From Halorhodospira sp. (GTDB taxonomy: Bacteria > Pseudomonadota > Gammaproteobacteria > Nitrococcales > Halorhodospiraceae), in contig SKJZ01000202.1 in assembly GCA_007121755.1 (NCBI GenBank), positions 1 through 45,139 of the forward strand: a stretch of 45,139 nucleotides of DNA, read 5' to 3'. Shown here piece after piece: positions 34,185 through 42,642 of the stretch. The notes beneath the pieces are model-generated. The model made no database searches. It was not told where the DNA came from and was given only the letters and a program-made list of their open reading frames with translations. Within the stretch, counting starts at the first letter, position 1; each line of letters begins with the position of its first letter. The position numbers were made by a program, and so were the translations under genes.

Positions 34185-36264
34185 TCGCGAAGCGCTGCTG
34201 GTCGAGATCGGGACCGCCGAACTGCCTCCCAAGGCGCTTCGACGCCTGATGGAGGCGCTTCGGGACGGTCTCCATAGCGAGCTCGCCGGCGCCCGGCTTG
34301 AACCGGGTAACGCCCGCGGCTTCGCGACACCGCGGCGCCTCGCCGTATTCATCGACGGGGTCCGGCGGCGACAGCCCAACCAAGCCGTGGAGCGGCTCGG
34401 TCCAAAAGTCGAAGCCGCTTACGGCGACGGAGGGGAGCCCAAACCCGCCGCGACCGGATTCGCCCGGTCATGCGGGGTGGCGCTCGAAGAGTTGGCGATC
34501 GTGGAGACCGACAAGGGACGGCGCCTGGGTTGGCGCGGCACCCAGGAGGGGCGGCCAGCGCATGAGTTAGTGCCGGGCTGTGTCGAAGCGGCCCTGAGTC
34601 GGCTGCCTATTCCTAAACGGATGCGGTGGGGATCCGGCGAGGTACAGTTTATTCGCCCTGTTTACTGGGTTGTGCTGCTGCTTGGCGACCAAGTCGTCGA
34701 AGGTGACATCCTTGGAATTCCCGCTGGGCGGGTGACATTCGGGCACCGTTTTCACGCCCCCGGGGGGCTCGAGCTGGCGCGGCCGGAGCAGTATGCGGAG
34801 ACGCTGGCGGAGCACGGATATGTGATCGCCGACTTCGACCAAAGGCGCTGCCGGGTGGAAGCGGAAGTCGAGCGGGCCGCGGCGGCGGCCGGCGGAACGC
34901 CCATGTCCGATGAAGAGTTGGCCGACGAGGTGACCGCGTTGGTCGAGTGGCCGGTCGGGCTACACGGCGGTTTCGATCCCGCCTTTCTTCGCGTACCCGC
35001 CGAGGCGCTGATCTCCAGCATGCGGGGACATCAGCGCTGTTTTCCCGTCCGCGATTCTCAGGGCCGGCTGTTACCGGCGTTTGTCGCCGTAGCGAATATT
35101 GAGAGCCGCCTCCCCGACGAGGTAAGGCGTGGTAATGAGCGAGTGATTCGGCCCCGACTTGCCGACGCTGAGTTTTTCTGGAATCAGGACCGCAAGATAC
35201 CGTTGGACCGTCATTTGGAGGGGTTGCGGGACATGGTGTTCCACCGGCGTCTTGGCAGCCTTTATCAGCGTAGCACCCGCATCGGGGCGCTGGCCGGGCG
35301 GTGGGCGGTTCCGTTAGGTGGCGACGATGGCGCCGCGGAGCGAGCCGGTTGGCTTTGCAAATGCGACCTGCTGACCGAGATGGTGGGTGAGTTTCCCGAG
35401 CTTCAAGGCGTCATGGGCGGTTACTACGCGCACGAGTCGGGTGAACCGGAACGGGTCGCGGCCGCCGTTTCCGAACACTATAGGCCTGCGTTCGCCGGGG
35501 ATGAACTTCCCGCCTCGCCTGAGGGGATCGCCGTCACGGTGGCTGATCGCGCCGATTTGCTGGTTGGGATATTTTCCGCCGACGGTCCGCCAACCGGGGA
35601 CAAGGATCCGTTCGCGCTGCGGCGGGCCGCATTGGGGCTGTTACGGTGTTTGATCGAGGGGCGGCGCGATGTCGACCTTCGGGAGCTTTTTCTGTCGGCC
35701 GCGATGCTTTACGAGGAGCAGGGCATCGGAGCCACAAGCAGCGTCGAGCCGGTGTTGGAGTTCTGCCGGGAGAGGCTGCGGCACTATTACTTCGAGCAGG
35801 GCGTAAAGCCCGAAGTGTTCGATGCTGTTGCCGCCCTTGGCGGGTCTCACCCTTTCGACTTCCACCTACGCGTAACCGCCTGTCAGGATTTCCACGCTAA
35901 GGACGACGCCCTTGCGCTGGCTTCCGCACACAAGCGGATTAGCAATATCCTGCGCAAGGCCGGTAGTGTCGACGATACCGGCCCCGGTGACATCAATGTC
36001 GAAGGGGAAGAGGCGGAGGTTTCTCTTGCCTTATCTCTTCGCGAAGCGTGGGCCGAGGCGGAGCCGGCCATTGCCCGGCGCGACTACGGCGCAGCCCTCG
36101 CCCGGCTGGCCCGCCTTCGGCCCGCTGTCGATCGGTTCTTCGATGACGTCCTGGTCATGGCGGAGGACGATGCGGTGCGGCAACGGCGGCTTCGACTGCT
36201 AGCTGCGCTTCGGCAGGCGTTCAACGGGGTGGCGGATATCTCCCGGTTACCGGTGAACAGGTAG
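34177..36264 (+). CDS. glyS: Glycyl-tRNA synthetase beta subunit
   Basis: A 695-residue beta subunit that binds tRNA(Gly). The start is TTG 34177, with AGGAGAAGGG 5 bases upstream, leading into VDREALLVEIGTAELPPKAL. In-frame codons further upstream lie in glyQ and are unlike the family. HQRCFPV, GNERVIRPRLADAEFFW and a C-terminal ALAR-type anticodon-binding region (FFDDVLVMAED) are seen. Confidence 0.94.
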   Translation: MVDREALLVEIGTAELPPKALRRLMEALRDGLHSELAGARLEPGNARGFATPRRLAVFIDGVRRRQPNQAVERLGPKVEAAYGDGGEPKPAATGFARSCGVALEELAIVETDKGRRLGWRGTQEGRPAHELVPGCVEAALSRLPIPKRMRWGSGEVQFIRPVYWVVLLLGDQVVEGDILGIPAGRVTFGHRFHAPGGLELARPEQYAETLAEHGYVIADFDQRRCRVEAEVERAAAAAGGTPMSDEELADEVTALVEWPVGLHGGFDPAFLRVPAEALISSMRGHQRCFPVRDSQGRLLPAFVAVANIESRLPDEVRRGNERVIRPRLADAEFFWNQDRKIPLDRHLEGLRDMVFHRRLGSLYQRSTRIGALAGRWAVPLGGDDGAAERAGWLCKCDLLTEMVGEFPELQGVMGGYYAHESGEPERVAAAVSEHYRPAFAGDELPASPEGIAVTVADRADLLVGIFSADGPPTGDKDPFALRRAALGLLRCLIEGRRDVDLRELFLSAAMLYEEQGIGATSSVEPVLEFCRERLRHYYFEQGVKPEVFDAVAALGGSHPFDFHLRVTACQDFHAKDDALALASAHKRISNILRKAGSVDDTGPGDINVEGEEAEVSLALSLREAWAEAEPAIARRDYGAALARLARLRPAVDRFFDDVLVMAEDDAVRQRRLRLLAALRQAFNGVADISRLPVNR

Positions 36265-36270
36265 GCGGCC

Positions 36271-36816
36271 ATGCCTTTGGTAGTCTTGGATCGGGATGGC
36301 GTCATCAACGAGGACTCACCGAACTATATTCGTTCGGCCGAGGAGTGGATTCCGATCCCCGGCAGCCTCGAGGCGATTGGCAGGTTGACCCGCGAGGGCT
36401 GGATTGTAGCGGTAGCCACCAACCAGTCCGGGATCGGGCGGGGTTACTACGACGAGCGTACCCTGGCCGCGATCCATGCGAAGATGGAGGACGCGGTCGC
36501 CGACCACGGTGGACGGATTGAGTTGATCGCACACTGCCCCCACGCCCCCGAAGTCGGATGCACCTGCCGCAAGCCGGAACCCGGTCTTCTTCGGCGAATC
36601 TCCACGCGGCTCGCTGTTCCGCTCACTCGGGTACCCGTTATTGGCGATGCCCCACGCGATTTGGAAGCGGCGAGGCGGGTCGGCGCGCGCCCGATCCTCG
36701 TACTCACCGGTAAGGGGCGGGAGACACTGCAGGGCGGTGTCGAGGGTGTCGAGGTCTTTGAAAACCTGCACGCGGCGGTGGACGTTTTGTGCGCGGGGGG
36801 CACAAATGCGGTTTAG
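36271..36816 (+). CDS. gmhB: D-glycero-beta-D-manno-heptose 1,7-bisphosphate 7-phosphatase
   Basis: A 181-residue HAD phosphatase for ADP-heptose, the LPS core precursor. The catalytic Asp7/Asp9 lie in LDRDGVINED. The zinc-loop residues Cys89, His91, Cys97 and Cys99 (CPHAPEVGCTC) are characteristic of GmhB. It sits 6 bp after glyS and overlaps plsC by 11 bp, as in related genomes. Confidence 0.92.
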   Translation: MPLVVLDRDGVINEDSPNYIRSAEEWIPIPGSLEAIGRLTREGWIVAVATNQSGIGRGYYDERTLAAIHAKMEDAVADHGGRIELIAHCPHAPEVGCTCRKPEPGLLRRISTRLAVPLTRVPVIGDAPRDLEAARRVGARPILVLTGKGRETLQGGVEGVEVFENLHAAVDVLCAGGTNAV

Positions 36817-37549
36817 AAACACCGCATTTCAATGGCTTGGAAGCATCCTGCACTTCTCGCTCATGGTGGTCACGCTGCCCCCATGGACTGTCGTCAGCCT
36901 ATTGGTCTACCCGTTTCCCTATCCCTTTCGCTACGCGGTGATTACCAGCTGGGTCCATGTTGTGATCTGGAGCGCCGAACTTCTGTGCGGGCTGCGCGCG
37001 CAAGTTGAGGGGGAGGAGAACATTCCAGAAGAGACCGCCGTTATCATGGCCAAACACCAATCGGCCTGGGAGACGTTGGCTCTGCTTCGCTGGTTTTCGC
37101 CGCAGACGTGGGTATTGAAGCGTGAGTTGCTGGTTATTCCTTTCTTCGGGTGGGGTCTTCGTTTGCTCGAACCGATCGCTATCGACCGGGGTGCGGGCGT
37201 GAATGCGCGGCAGCAAGTAATTAAACAGGGAATCGAACGACTGCAGGCGGGACGGTGGGTGGTGGTCTTTCCTGAAGGGACGCGTGTCCCTCCCGGTCAG
37301 CGCGGCAAGTACCGTAGTGGTGGGGCGTCGCTCGCTATCGCGGCCGGCTGTCCGGTGGTGCCGGTAGCACACAATGCCGGAGAGTATTGGCCCCGCCGCA
37401 GCCTTTTGCGGCATCCCGGCACCATTCGGGTTGTCATCGGTAAGCCGATCGCCACCGAGGGACGCCGCGCGGACGAGGTGACCGCGGAGGTGGAGGCGTG
37501 GATCGAGGCGCGCATGGCCGAGATCTCAGTGGGGAGGACTGCCGCGTAA
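36806..37549 (+). CDS. 1-acyl-sn-glycerol-3-phosphate acyltransferase (PlsC-like)
   Basis: A 247-residue membrane acyltransferase making phosphatidic acid. N-terminal membrane helices span about 12-62, and FPEGTR is at 155-160. The catalytic motif is H84-QSAW-E89, with Glu in place of the textbook Asp of HX4D. I recall this variant as common in one proteobacterial branch. The start at ATG 36806 lies inside gmhB; upstream in-frame codons are shadows of that gene. Confidence 0.88.
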   Translation: MRFRNTAFQWLGSILHFSLMVVTLPPWTVVSLLVYPFPYPFRYAVITSWVHVVIWSAELLCGLRAQVEGEENIPEETAVIMAKHQSAWETLALLRWFSPQTWVLKRELLVIPFFGWGLRLLEPIAIDRGAGVNARQQVIKQGIERLQAGRWVVVFPEGTRVPPGQRGKYRSGGASLAIAAGCPVVPVAHNAGEYWPRRSLLRHPGTIRVVIGKPIATEGRRADEVTAEVEAWIEARMAEISVGRTAA

Positions 37550-37566
37550 GCGGGCTTGCACCGCTT
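37548..37566. terminator. Hairpin between convergent plsC-like gene and gyrB
   Basis: AAGCGG (37548-37553) pairs with CCGCTT (37561-37566) across a 7-base loop in the short gap between the two converging genes. No T-run follows, so terminator activity is doubtful. Confidence 0.25.
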
Positions 37567-37582
37567 GCCGCCGTGTTTGTCG

Positions 37583-40006
37583 TCAAACGTCCAGGTTAGC
37601 CACCGCCAACGCATTGCGCTCGATGAAGTCGCGGCGCGGCTCTACATGATCTCCCATCAAAGTCGTGAAGATCTCATCCGCCGCCACCGCGTCCTCAATG
37701 GTCACCCGCAACAGCCGGCGGGTCTCGGGATTCATCGTGGTCTCCCACAACTGATCTGGATTCATCTCACCGAGACCCTTATACCGCTGGATGTTCTGCC
37801 CCCGGCGGGCCTCCTCCATCAGCCACTCCACGGTCTCGGCCAGCGACAACACGGCGCGCCGCCGCTCGCCGCGCCGGATCTCGGCGCCGGCGCCGATCAA
37901 GCCGTCCAATAGGGTCGCCAACGCCTTTAGGGTCTCGTACTCCGTTGAGAGAAAGAACTGCGGGTTGAACACGAAGGGCTGGTGAATACCGTGAAGCCGG
38001 CGGGTCACTATCGCTTGTTGGAATCCCCCATCCGGTCCTCGTTGCAGGTCGAGCTGGTAAACGGTACCGGCTTCCGCGCGGACGTTGAGGAGATCGATCA
38101 ACCGCCGAAACCACTCCTCCATGACGTCGGGATCGGTAATGTCACTCTGATCACGGGGAGGCAGGACCGTCATCTGCGAGAGGATCTCGGGATCCCAATG
38201 CCGCGAGATATGATCGATCAGTTCCATCGCTTCGAAGTAACGCCGTACCAACCTGCCCAAGGCCTCGCCCTGGATAGGGGCAGCGTCAGCGGCCGGGTGG
38301 AGGGCAGCGTCCTCCAATGCAATCTCCAGCAGATACTCCGTCAACTCCCGCTCATCCTTGACGTAGTGTTCCTGCTTCCCCCGCTTCACCTTGTACAGCG
38401 GCGGTTGCGCGATGTAGACGTAGCCACGCTCTACCAGTTCCCTCATCTGGCGGTAGAAAAATGTCAGCAACAGGGTACGGATATGGGAGCCGTCTACATC
38501 GGCGTCAGTCATGATAATGATGCGGTGGTACCGCGCGCGATCGGGATCGAAATCGTCGCGGCCAATGCCGCAGCCCAGCGCGGTAATCAAGGTACCGACC
38601 TCCGCCGATGAGAGCATCTTGTCGAAACGCGCTTTCTCCACATTGAGGATCTTGCCCTTGAGAGGGAGGATCGCCTGTGTTCGGCGGTCGCGCCCCTGCT
38701 TGGCCGAGCCGCCCGCCGAGTCGCCCTCGACCAGATAGAGTTCGGAGAAGGCGGGGTCGCGCTCTTGGCAGTCAGCCAGCTTGCCGGGAAGGCCCGCGAT
38801 GTCCAAGGCTCCCTTGCGGCGGGTCATTTCCCGAGCCTTACGCGCCGCTTCCCGGGCACGGCTCGCTTGAATAACACGCTCGGCAATGCCTTTGGCTTCG
38901 GCCGGGTGTTCATCGAGGAAGACTTGCAGCTGCTCCGCCAATAACGCCTCGACGGCGGACTTCACGTCGGAGGAGACCAGCTTATCCTTTGTCTGGGAAG
39001 AGAACTTGGGATCCGGCACCTTGGTCGAGAGGACGGCGGTCAAACCCTCCCGCACGTCTTCGCCGGTAGGTGTTGTCTTCAACCGTCGGAGAAAACCTTC
39101 ACGCTCCAGATAGCCATTGATGGTCCGGGTCAGCGCGCCCCGGAAGCCGGATAAATGGGTGCCGCCGTCCTTCTGCGGAATATTGTTGGTGAAGCAGAAG
39201 ATGTTCTCCTGGTAGGAGTCGTTCCACTGCATTGCTACGTCGACGCCGATACCGTCACGCCAATCGCTGAAGTGCATTACCGTCGGGTGGAGCGGCGTCT
39301 TGTTCCGGTTCAGGTGTTGAACGAAGGCGCTGATTCCACCAGCGTACTCGAAAGTATCTTCCTTGTCGGTGCGCTCGTCCTTCAGTGAGATTCGAATACC
39401 CGGATTCAGAAAGGACAGTTCCCGAAACCTTTTGGCCAGCAGATCGTAACTGAAGTTGGTATCGCTGAAGACTTCCTTGCTCGGCAGGAAAGTGATCCGT
39501 GTCCCCGTCCGCTCGGTCTCGCCGGCTGCTTTGAGGTCATCCACCGGCTCGCCCATGCGGTACTCCTGGACGTGAACCTTGCCGTCGCGTTGGATCACCA
39601 GGCGCAGGCGCTCGGACAGTGCGTTCACAACCGAGACGCCCACACCGTGCAGGCCACCCGAGACCTTGTAGGAGTTGTCGTCGAACTTACCGCCCGCATG
39701 GAGCACCGTCATAATGACTTCGGCGGCCGTTCGTCCCTCCTCGGCATGAAGGTCGACCGGGATACCGCGGCCGTTGTCCTCTACGGTTACCGACCCGTCG
39801 GTATGGAGGGTGACTCCTATCTCACTACAGTAGCCCGCCAGGGCCTCGTCCATGGAGTTGTCCAGGACCTCGAATACCATATGGTGCAAGCCGCTGCCGT
39901 CGTCGGTATCCCCGATGTACATGCCGGGGCGTTTTCGTACCGCGTCCAGCCCGCGGAGAACTTTGATACTTTCCGAGTCGTACGGGGAGGCTGTCTCCAT
40001 GGTCAT
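37583..40006 (-). CDS. gyrB: DNA gyrase subunit B
   Basis: About 807 residues. The GHKL ATPase domain has EVLDNSMDEALAGYC and GGLHGVGVSVVNAL, a transducer domain follows, and the TOPRIM domain has EGDSAGGSAKQGRDR and the DADVDGSHIRTLL metal site. The tail is the gyrase B C-terminal domain. With GyrA it introduces negative supercoils. The start is taken as the ATG at 40006 (MTMETAS); ATG 40000 and TTG 40012 are alternatives, and no strong ribosome site decides. gyrA is not in the window. Confidence 0.97.
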   Translation of the reverse strand: MTMETASPYDSESIKVLRGLDAVRKRPGMYIGDTDDGSGLHHMVFEVLDNSMDEALAGYCSEIGVTLHTDGSVTVEDNGRGIPVDLHAEEGRTAAEVIMTVLHAGGKFDDNSYKVSGGLHGVGVSVVNALSERLRLVIQRDGKVHVQEYRMGEPVDDLKAAGETERTGTRITFLPSKEVFSDTNFSYDLLAKRFRELSFLNPGIRISLKDERTDKEDTFEYAGGISAFVQHLNRNKTPLHPTVMHFSDWRDGIGVDVAMQWNDSYQENIFCFTNNIPQKDGGTHLSGFRGALTRTINGYLEREGFLRRLKTTPTGEDVREGLTAVLSTKVPDPKFSSQTKDKLVSSDVKSAVEALLAEQLQVFLDEHPAEAKGIAERVIQASRAREAARKAREMTRRKGALDIAGLPGKLADCQERDPAFSELYLVEGDSAGGSAKQGRDRRTQAILPLKGKILNVEKARFDKMLSSAEVGTLITALGCGIGRDDFDPDRARYHRIIIMTDADVDGSHIRTLLLTFFYRQMRELVERGYVYIAQPPLYKVKRGKQEHYVKDERELTEYLLEIALEDAALHPAADAAPIQGEALGRLVRRYFEAMELIDHISRHWDPEILSQMTVLPPRDQSDITDPDVMEEWFRRLIDLLNVRAEAGTVYQLDLQRGPDGGFQQAIVTRRLHGIHQPFVFNPQFFLSTEYETLKALATLLDGLIGAGAEIRRGERRRAVLSLAETVEWLMEEARRGQNIQRYKGLGEMNPDQLWETTMNPETRRLLRVTIEDAVAADEIFTTLMGDHVEPRRDFIERNALAVANLDV

Positions 40007-40111
40007 GGGCAATGAGATCCATCGGTTGACTGCAAGTGTGCGGACGTCGCCTATCTTTTCTTTGCGCGCCCGCCGGCCGCTCCATCGTGCGGTAAGCGCG
40101 TTCCACCCTTC

Positions 40112-40117
40112 ATTATA
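40112..40117 (-). promoter_or_regulatory. -10 element of a gyrB promoter
   Basis: Minus-strand TATAAT is a perfect -10, about 105 bp before the gyrB start. It lies immediately after the inner arm of the long inverted repeat. The -35 is poor, which could fit a supercoiling-sensitive gyrase promoter; that last point is inference. Confidence 0.5.
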
Positions 40118-40286
40118 CCACTGGGGGAGCTCAAAAAGCCGGTGATCCGGGGGTAAAGGTACCGGTTCAGGGGCGCCGTGAATCCACCCCTGGAGGCTTG
40201 ACTAGAATCGCCACCATACAGCCGACCAGCACCTTGAACGGGTACCTTTATTCCCCGGATCACCAGTTTCTTAGCTCCCCACTGGG
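40118..40286. repeat. Long imperfect inverted repeat in the recF-gyrB gap
   Basis: The arms are about 40118-40171 and 40232-40286, separated by about 60 bp. Read in the same sense, both contain TGGGGAGCT-like, GGTGATCCGGGG and TAAAGGTACC blocks in the same order, with few mismatches and three or four single-base gaps. The outer arm includes the last codons and stop of recF. The transcript could fold into a stem of about 50 bp. Confidence 0.8.
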
Positions 40287-41326
40287 TGGGCCCGTCCGCC
40301 GATGAGCCGGTGGATCCTTGCGGACGGGGTATCCGCCAAGGGAAGATCACGGAGATCGATTGCAGTGACGTGAGCTTGGATATTGTAGCCGGCCATGACC
40401 CGCCATACCGCGGTCAGGTGAGCGGTATCCAACTCCGCGGGAAGATCATCGACCAGGAGTAGTGGGGGCGGTTCATGCTCCATCCAGACCTCCACTTCCG
40501 CCAATAAGAGGGCGATGATTGCAAGTTTTTGCTGACCGCGGGACAGGATGTCGCGGGCCGGCCGGCCGTCTGACTGGATCAATAGATCTGCGCGATGTGG
40601 CCCGTTCCGGCTGAAGCCGACCTCCCAGTCCGCCGGCGCGCTCTCTTCAAACACATCGGACCACGCGGCGGCGCTTCCCGTACCCCGTTGATAGCGAATA
40701 GCTAACGGAAGCGATGGAAGCCAACTTTCCATCAATCGATTCCAACGGGTCTCCAGCCGATGGAAAAAACGCATCCGGTTCGCCTCTAAACGCTCGGCCG
40801 ACTCCGCTAACGTCTCCGTCCACACCACCGCGGCACGGGTGTCCGCCTGCCGAATTGCCGCGTTGCGTTGTTGCAGTGCCTGTTGGTAGCGGTGGGCTAT
40901 CGCGTGGTGATCACGTTCCACGTGGAACGCGCCCCAATCCAGGAAGGAGCGGCGGATAGCCGGACCATCGAGTAGCAGCCGCTGATGCTCCGTCGTGATC
41001 AATTGGACCGGCAGGCGTTCGGCCAAACGGGAACGGCCGCGGATATCCGTGCCGTTCAAGCGTAGACGCGTCGCGCCTGGACGCCGCTCCACTCCCAGTT
41101 GGTGGCCGGCGTGCCGACCGGCAACCCAGGCCCGCTCGCTACCTTTTTGGATGACGCGATCGAGGTTGTTGGTCCGAAAGGACTTGGCGCGGGAGAGAAA
41201 GTGGATCGCCTCCAAGAGGCTGGTCTTTCCGGCGCCATTGTCGCCGAGCCAGACATTGAAGCCGGCGGCGGGTTGTACGTCCAGTGGTTCAAGGTTCCGA
41301 AAACCCTGTAGACGCAGACACTCCAT
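40271..41326 (-). CDS. recF: DNA replication/repair protein RecF
   Basis: A 351-residue SMC-like ATPase that helps load RecA at gaps. Walker A is GDNGAGKTSLLEAI, the signature motif is SRGQQKLAI, and Walker B is LLLVDDLPAELD. The N-terminus MECLRLQGFRNLEPL is typical. It starts 3 bp after dnaN, and its stop codon lies inside the inverted repeat. Confidence 0.95.
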   Translation of the reverse strand: MECLRLQGFRNLEPLDVQPAAGFNVWLGDNGAGKTSLLEAIHFLSRAKSFRTNNLDRVIQKGSERAWVAGRHAGHQLGVERRPGATRLRLNGTDIRGRSRLAERLPVQLITTEHQRLLLDGPAIRRSFLDWGAFHVERDHHAIAHRYQQALQQRNAAIRQADTRAAVVWTETLAESAERLEANRMRFFHRLETRWNRLMESWLPSLPLAIRYQRGTGSAAAWSDVFEESAPADWEVGFSRNGPHRADLLIQSDGRPARDILSRGQQKLAIIALLLAEVEVWMEHEPPPLLLVDDLPAELDTAHLTAVWRVMAGYNIQAHVTAIDLRDLPLADTPSARIHRLIGGRAHPVGS

Positions 41327-41329
41327 GCC

Positions 41330-42430
41330 CTAAAGGCGCATCGGCATGACTACGTAGCGCGCGCTCTCATCCCCCTCGCCATAGAGCAATCCACTGCTAT
41401 TCGAATCGGTAAGAATAACTTCGACTCTGTCGGCCTCGATTGCTCCCAATGCATCCATCAGATAGTTGGCGTTGAAACCGAGCTCAATTTTCGGGCCGCC
41501 GTACTCAATCTCAAGCTCCTCTTCCGCCTCCTCTTGCTCCGGGTTGTGTGAACCGACACTGAGCCGATCGTCCTCGGCCTGAAACCGAACGCCGCGGTAC
41601 TTTTCATTGGAAAGTATGTAGACGCGGCTTAGAGCCTGTCGAAGAGACTGCCGATCCACCAGCAGCCGCTTATCGCCGCCCTCCGGTATCACCCGTTGGT
41701 AGTCCGGAAAGCGGCCGTCGATGAGCTTCGATGTCAGCCGGATGTCGCCGAGCTGAACGCGGATGTGGTTATCGGCGAACTCGATAGTTGTGGTGTCGTC
41801 ATCGTCACCGAGCAGCCGCAGCAACTCCTGCACCCCTTTTCGCGGGACAATGACTTGTCGCGAACCCTCGATCGCGCCGCCGGTATGCGCTTCCGCGATC
41901 GCCAAGCGGTGTCCATCGGTGGCAACCGTGCGAGTTCCGTCGGTACTGAGCTCGAACAGCAAGCCGTTCAGATAGTAGCGAACATCGTGTTGGGCCATGG
42001 AGAAGTGTGTCCGCTCTATCAACTGCCGAAGTTGATCCCGCGGCAAAGTGACCGTTTCCACCTCCCCTATCGACTCCACCTCAGGGAACTCGGCAGCCGA
42101 TAGCGTCGCCAAGGTGAAGCGACTGCGACCTGAGCGAAGCACCGCCCGTTCCTTTTCGATAGCAACCGTGATGGTGGCGCCCTCGGGCAGATTGCGGCAG
42201 ATATCCAACCACTTCCGTGCCGGGAGAGTCGTTGTACCGGTCGCGACGACATCACAAGGAACGTGGGCAACCAGCTCGACTTCGAGATCAGTAGTGGTCA
42301 GTCGTAGGCCAGACTCTTCGACCTGTACGCGGACATTGCCCAGCACCGGCAAGGTCTGGCGGCGCTCGACGACTCCGATCAAAGAGTGCAGCGGGCCCAG
42401 AAGGGTTTCACGAGTCGCCTCGAAACGCAT
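41330..42430 (-). CDS. dnaN: DNA polymerase III beta sliding clamp
   Basis: A 366-residue clamp of three similar domains. MRFEATRETLLGPLHSLIGVVERRQTLPVL is the N-terminus region, and YVVMPMRL is the conserved end at the hydrophobic partner-binding cleft. GAGGG precedes the ATG. It is the second gene of dnaA-dnaN-recF-gyrB. Confidence 0.96.
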   Translation of the reverse strand: MRFEATRETLLGPLHSLIGVVERRQTLPVLGNVRVQVEESGLRLTTTDLEVELVAHVPCDVVATGTTTLPARKWLDICRNLPEGATITVAIEKERAVLRSGRSRFTLATLSAAEFPEVESIGEVETVTLPRDQLRQLIERTHFSMAQHDVRYYLNGLLFELSTDGTRTVATDGHRLAIAEAHTGGAIEGSRQVIVPRKGVQELLRLLGDDDDTTTIEFADNHIRVQLGDIRLTSKLIDGRFPDYQRVIPEGGDKRLLVDRQSLRQALSRVYILSNEKYRGVRFQAEDDRLSVGSHNPEQEEAEEELEIEYGGPKIELGFNANYLMDALGAIEADRVEVILTDSNSSGLLYGEGDESARYVVMPMRL

Positions 42431-42642
42431 AGTTACCCTCTTCTTTGTATTAAGGGTCTATATAAGACCATCTGTTATTACTACTGGACGTCCAAAAGGT
42501 GGATGTCGAGGTTAACATGTTGTTGTAGCGCCAATATTTGGCAATAGTAACGTCCCTGGAAAACGGTGGCGAGCTTGTGGACAGATTGGGGGGAACTCGT
42601 CCGCTGCTCTAGCCTTCACACTTCATCCACAGGTTATCTAGC
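42431..42642. promoter_or_regulatory. dnaA-dnaN intergenic region with inverted repeats and DnaA-like boxes
   Basis: This gap is locally AT-richer than its surroundings. GGTCTATATAAGACC at 42455-42469 is an inverted repeat enclosing TATATA, about 25 bp before dnaN, and could hold its -10. GCCAATATTTGGC (near 42530) is another palindrome. TCATCCACA at 42623-42631 matches the DnaA box TTATCCACA at 8 of 9 bases. The cluster is too sparse to call an origin. Confidence 0.4.
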
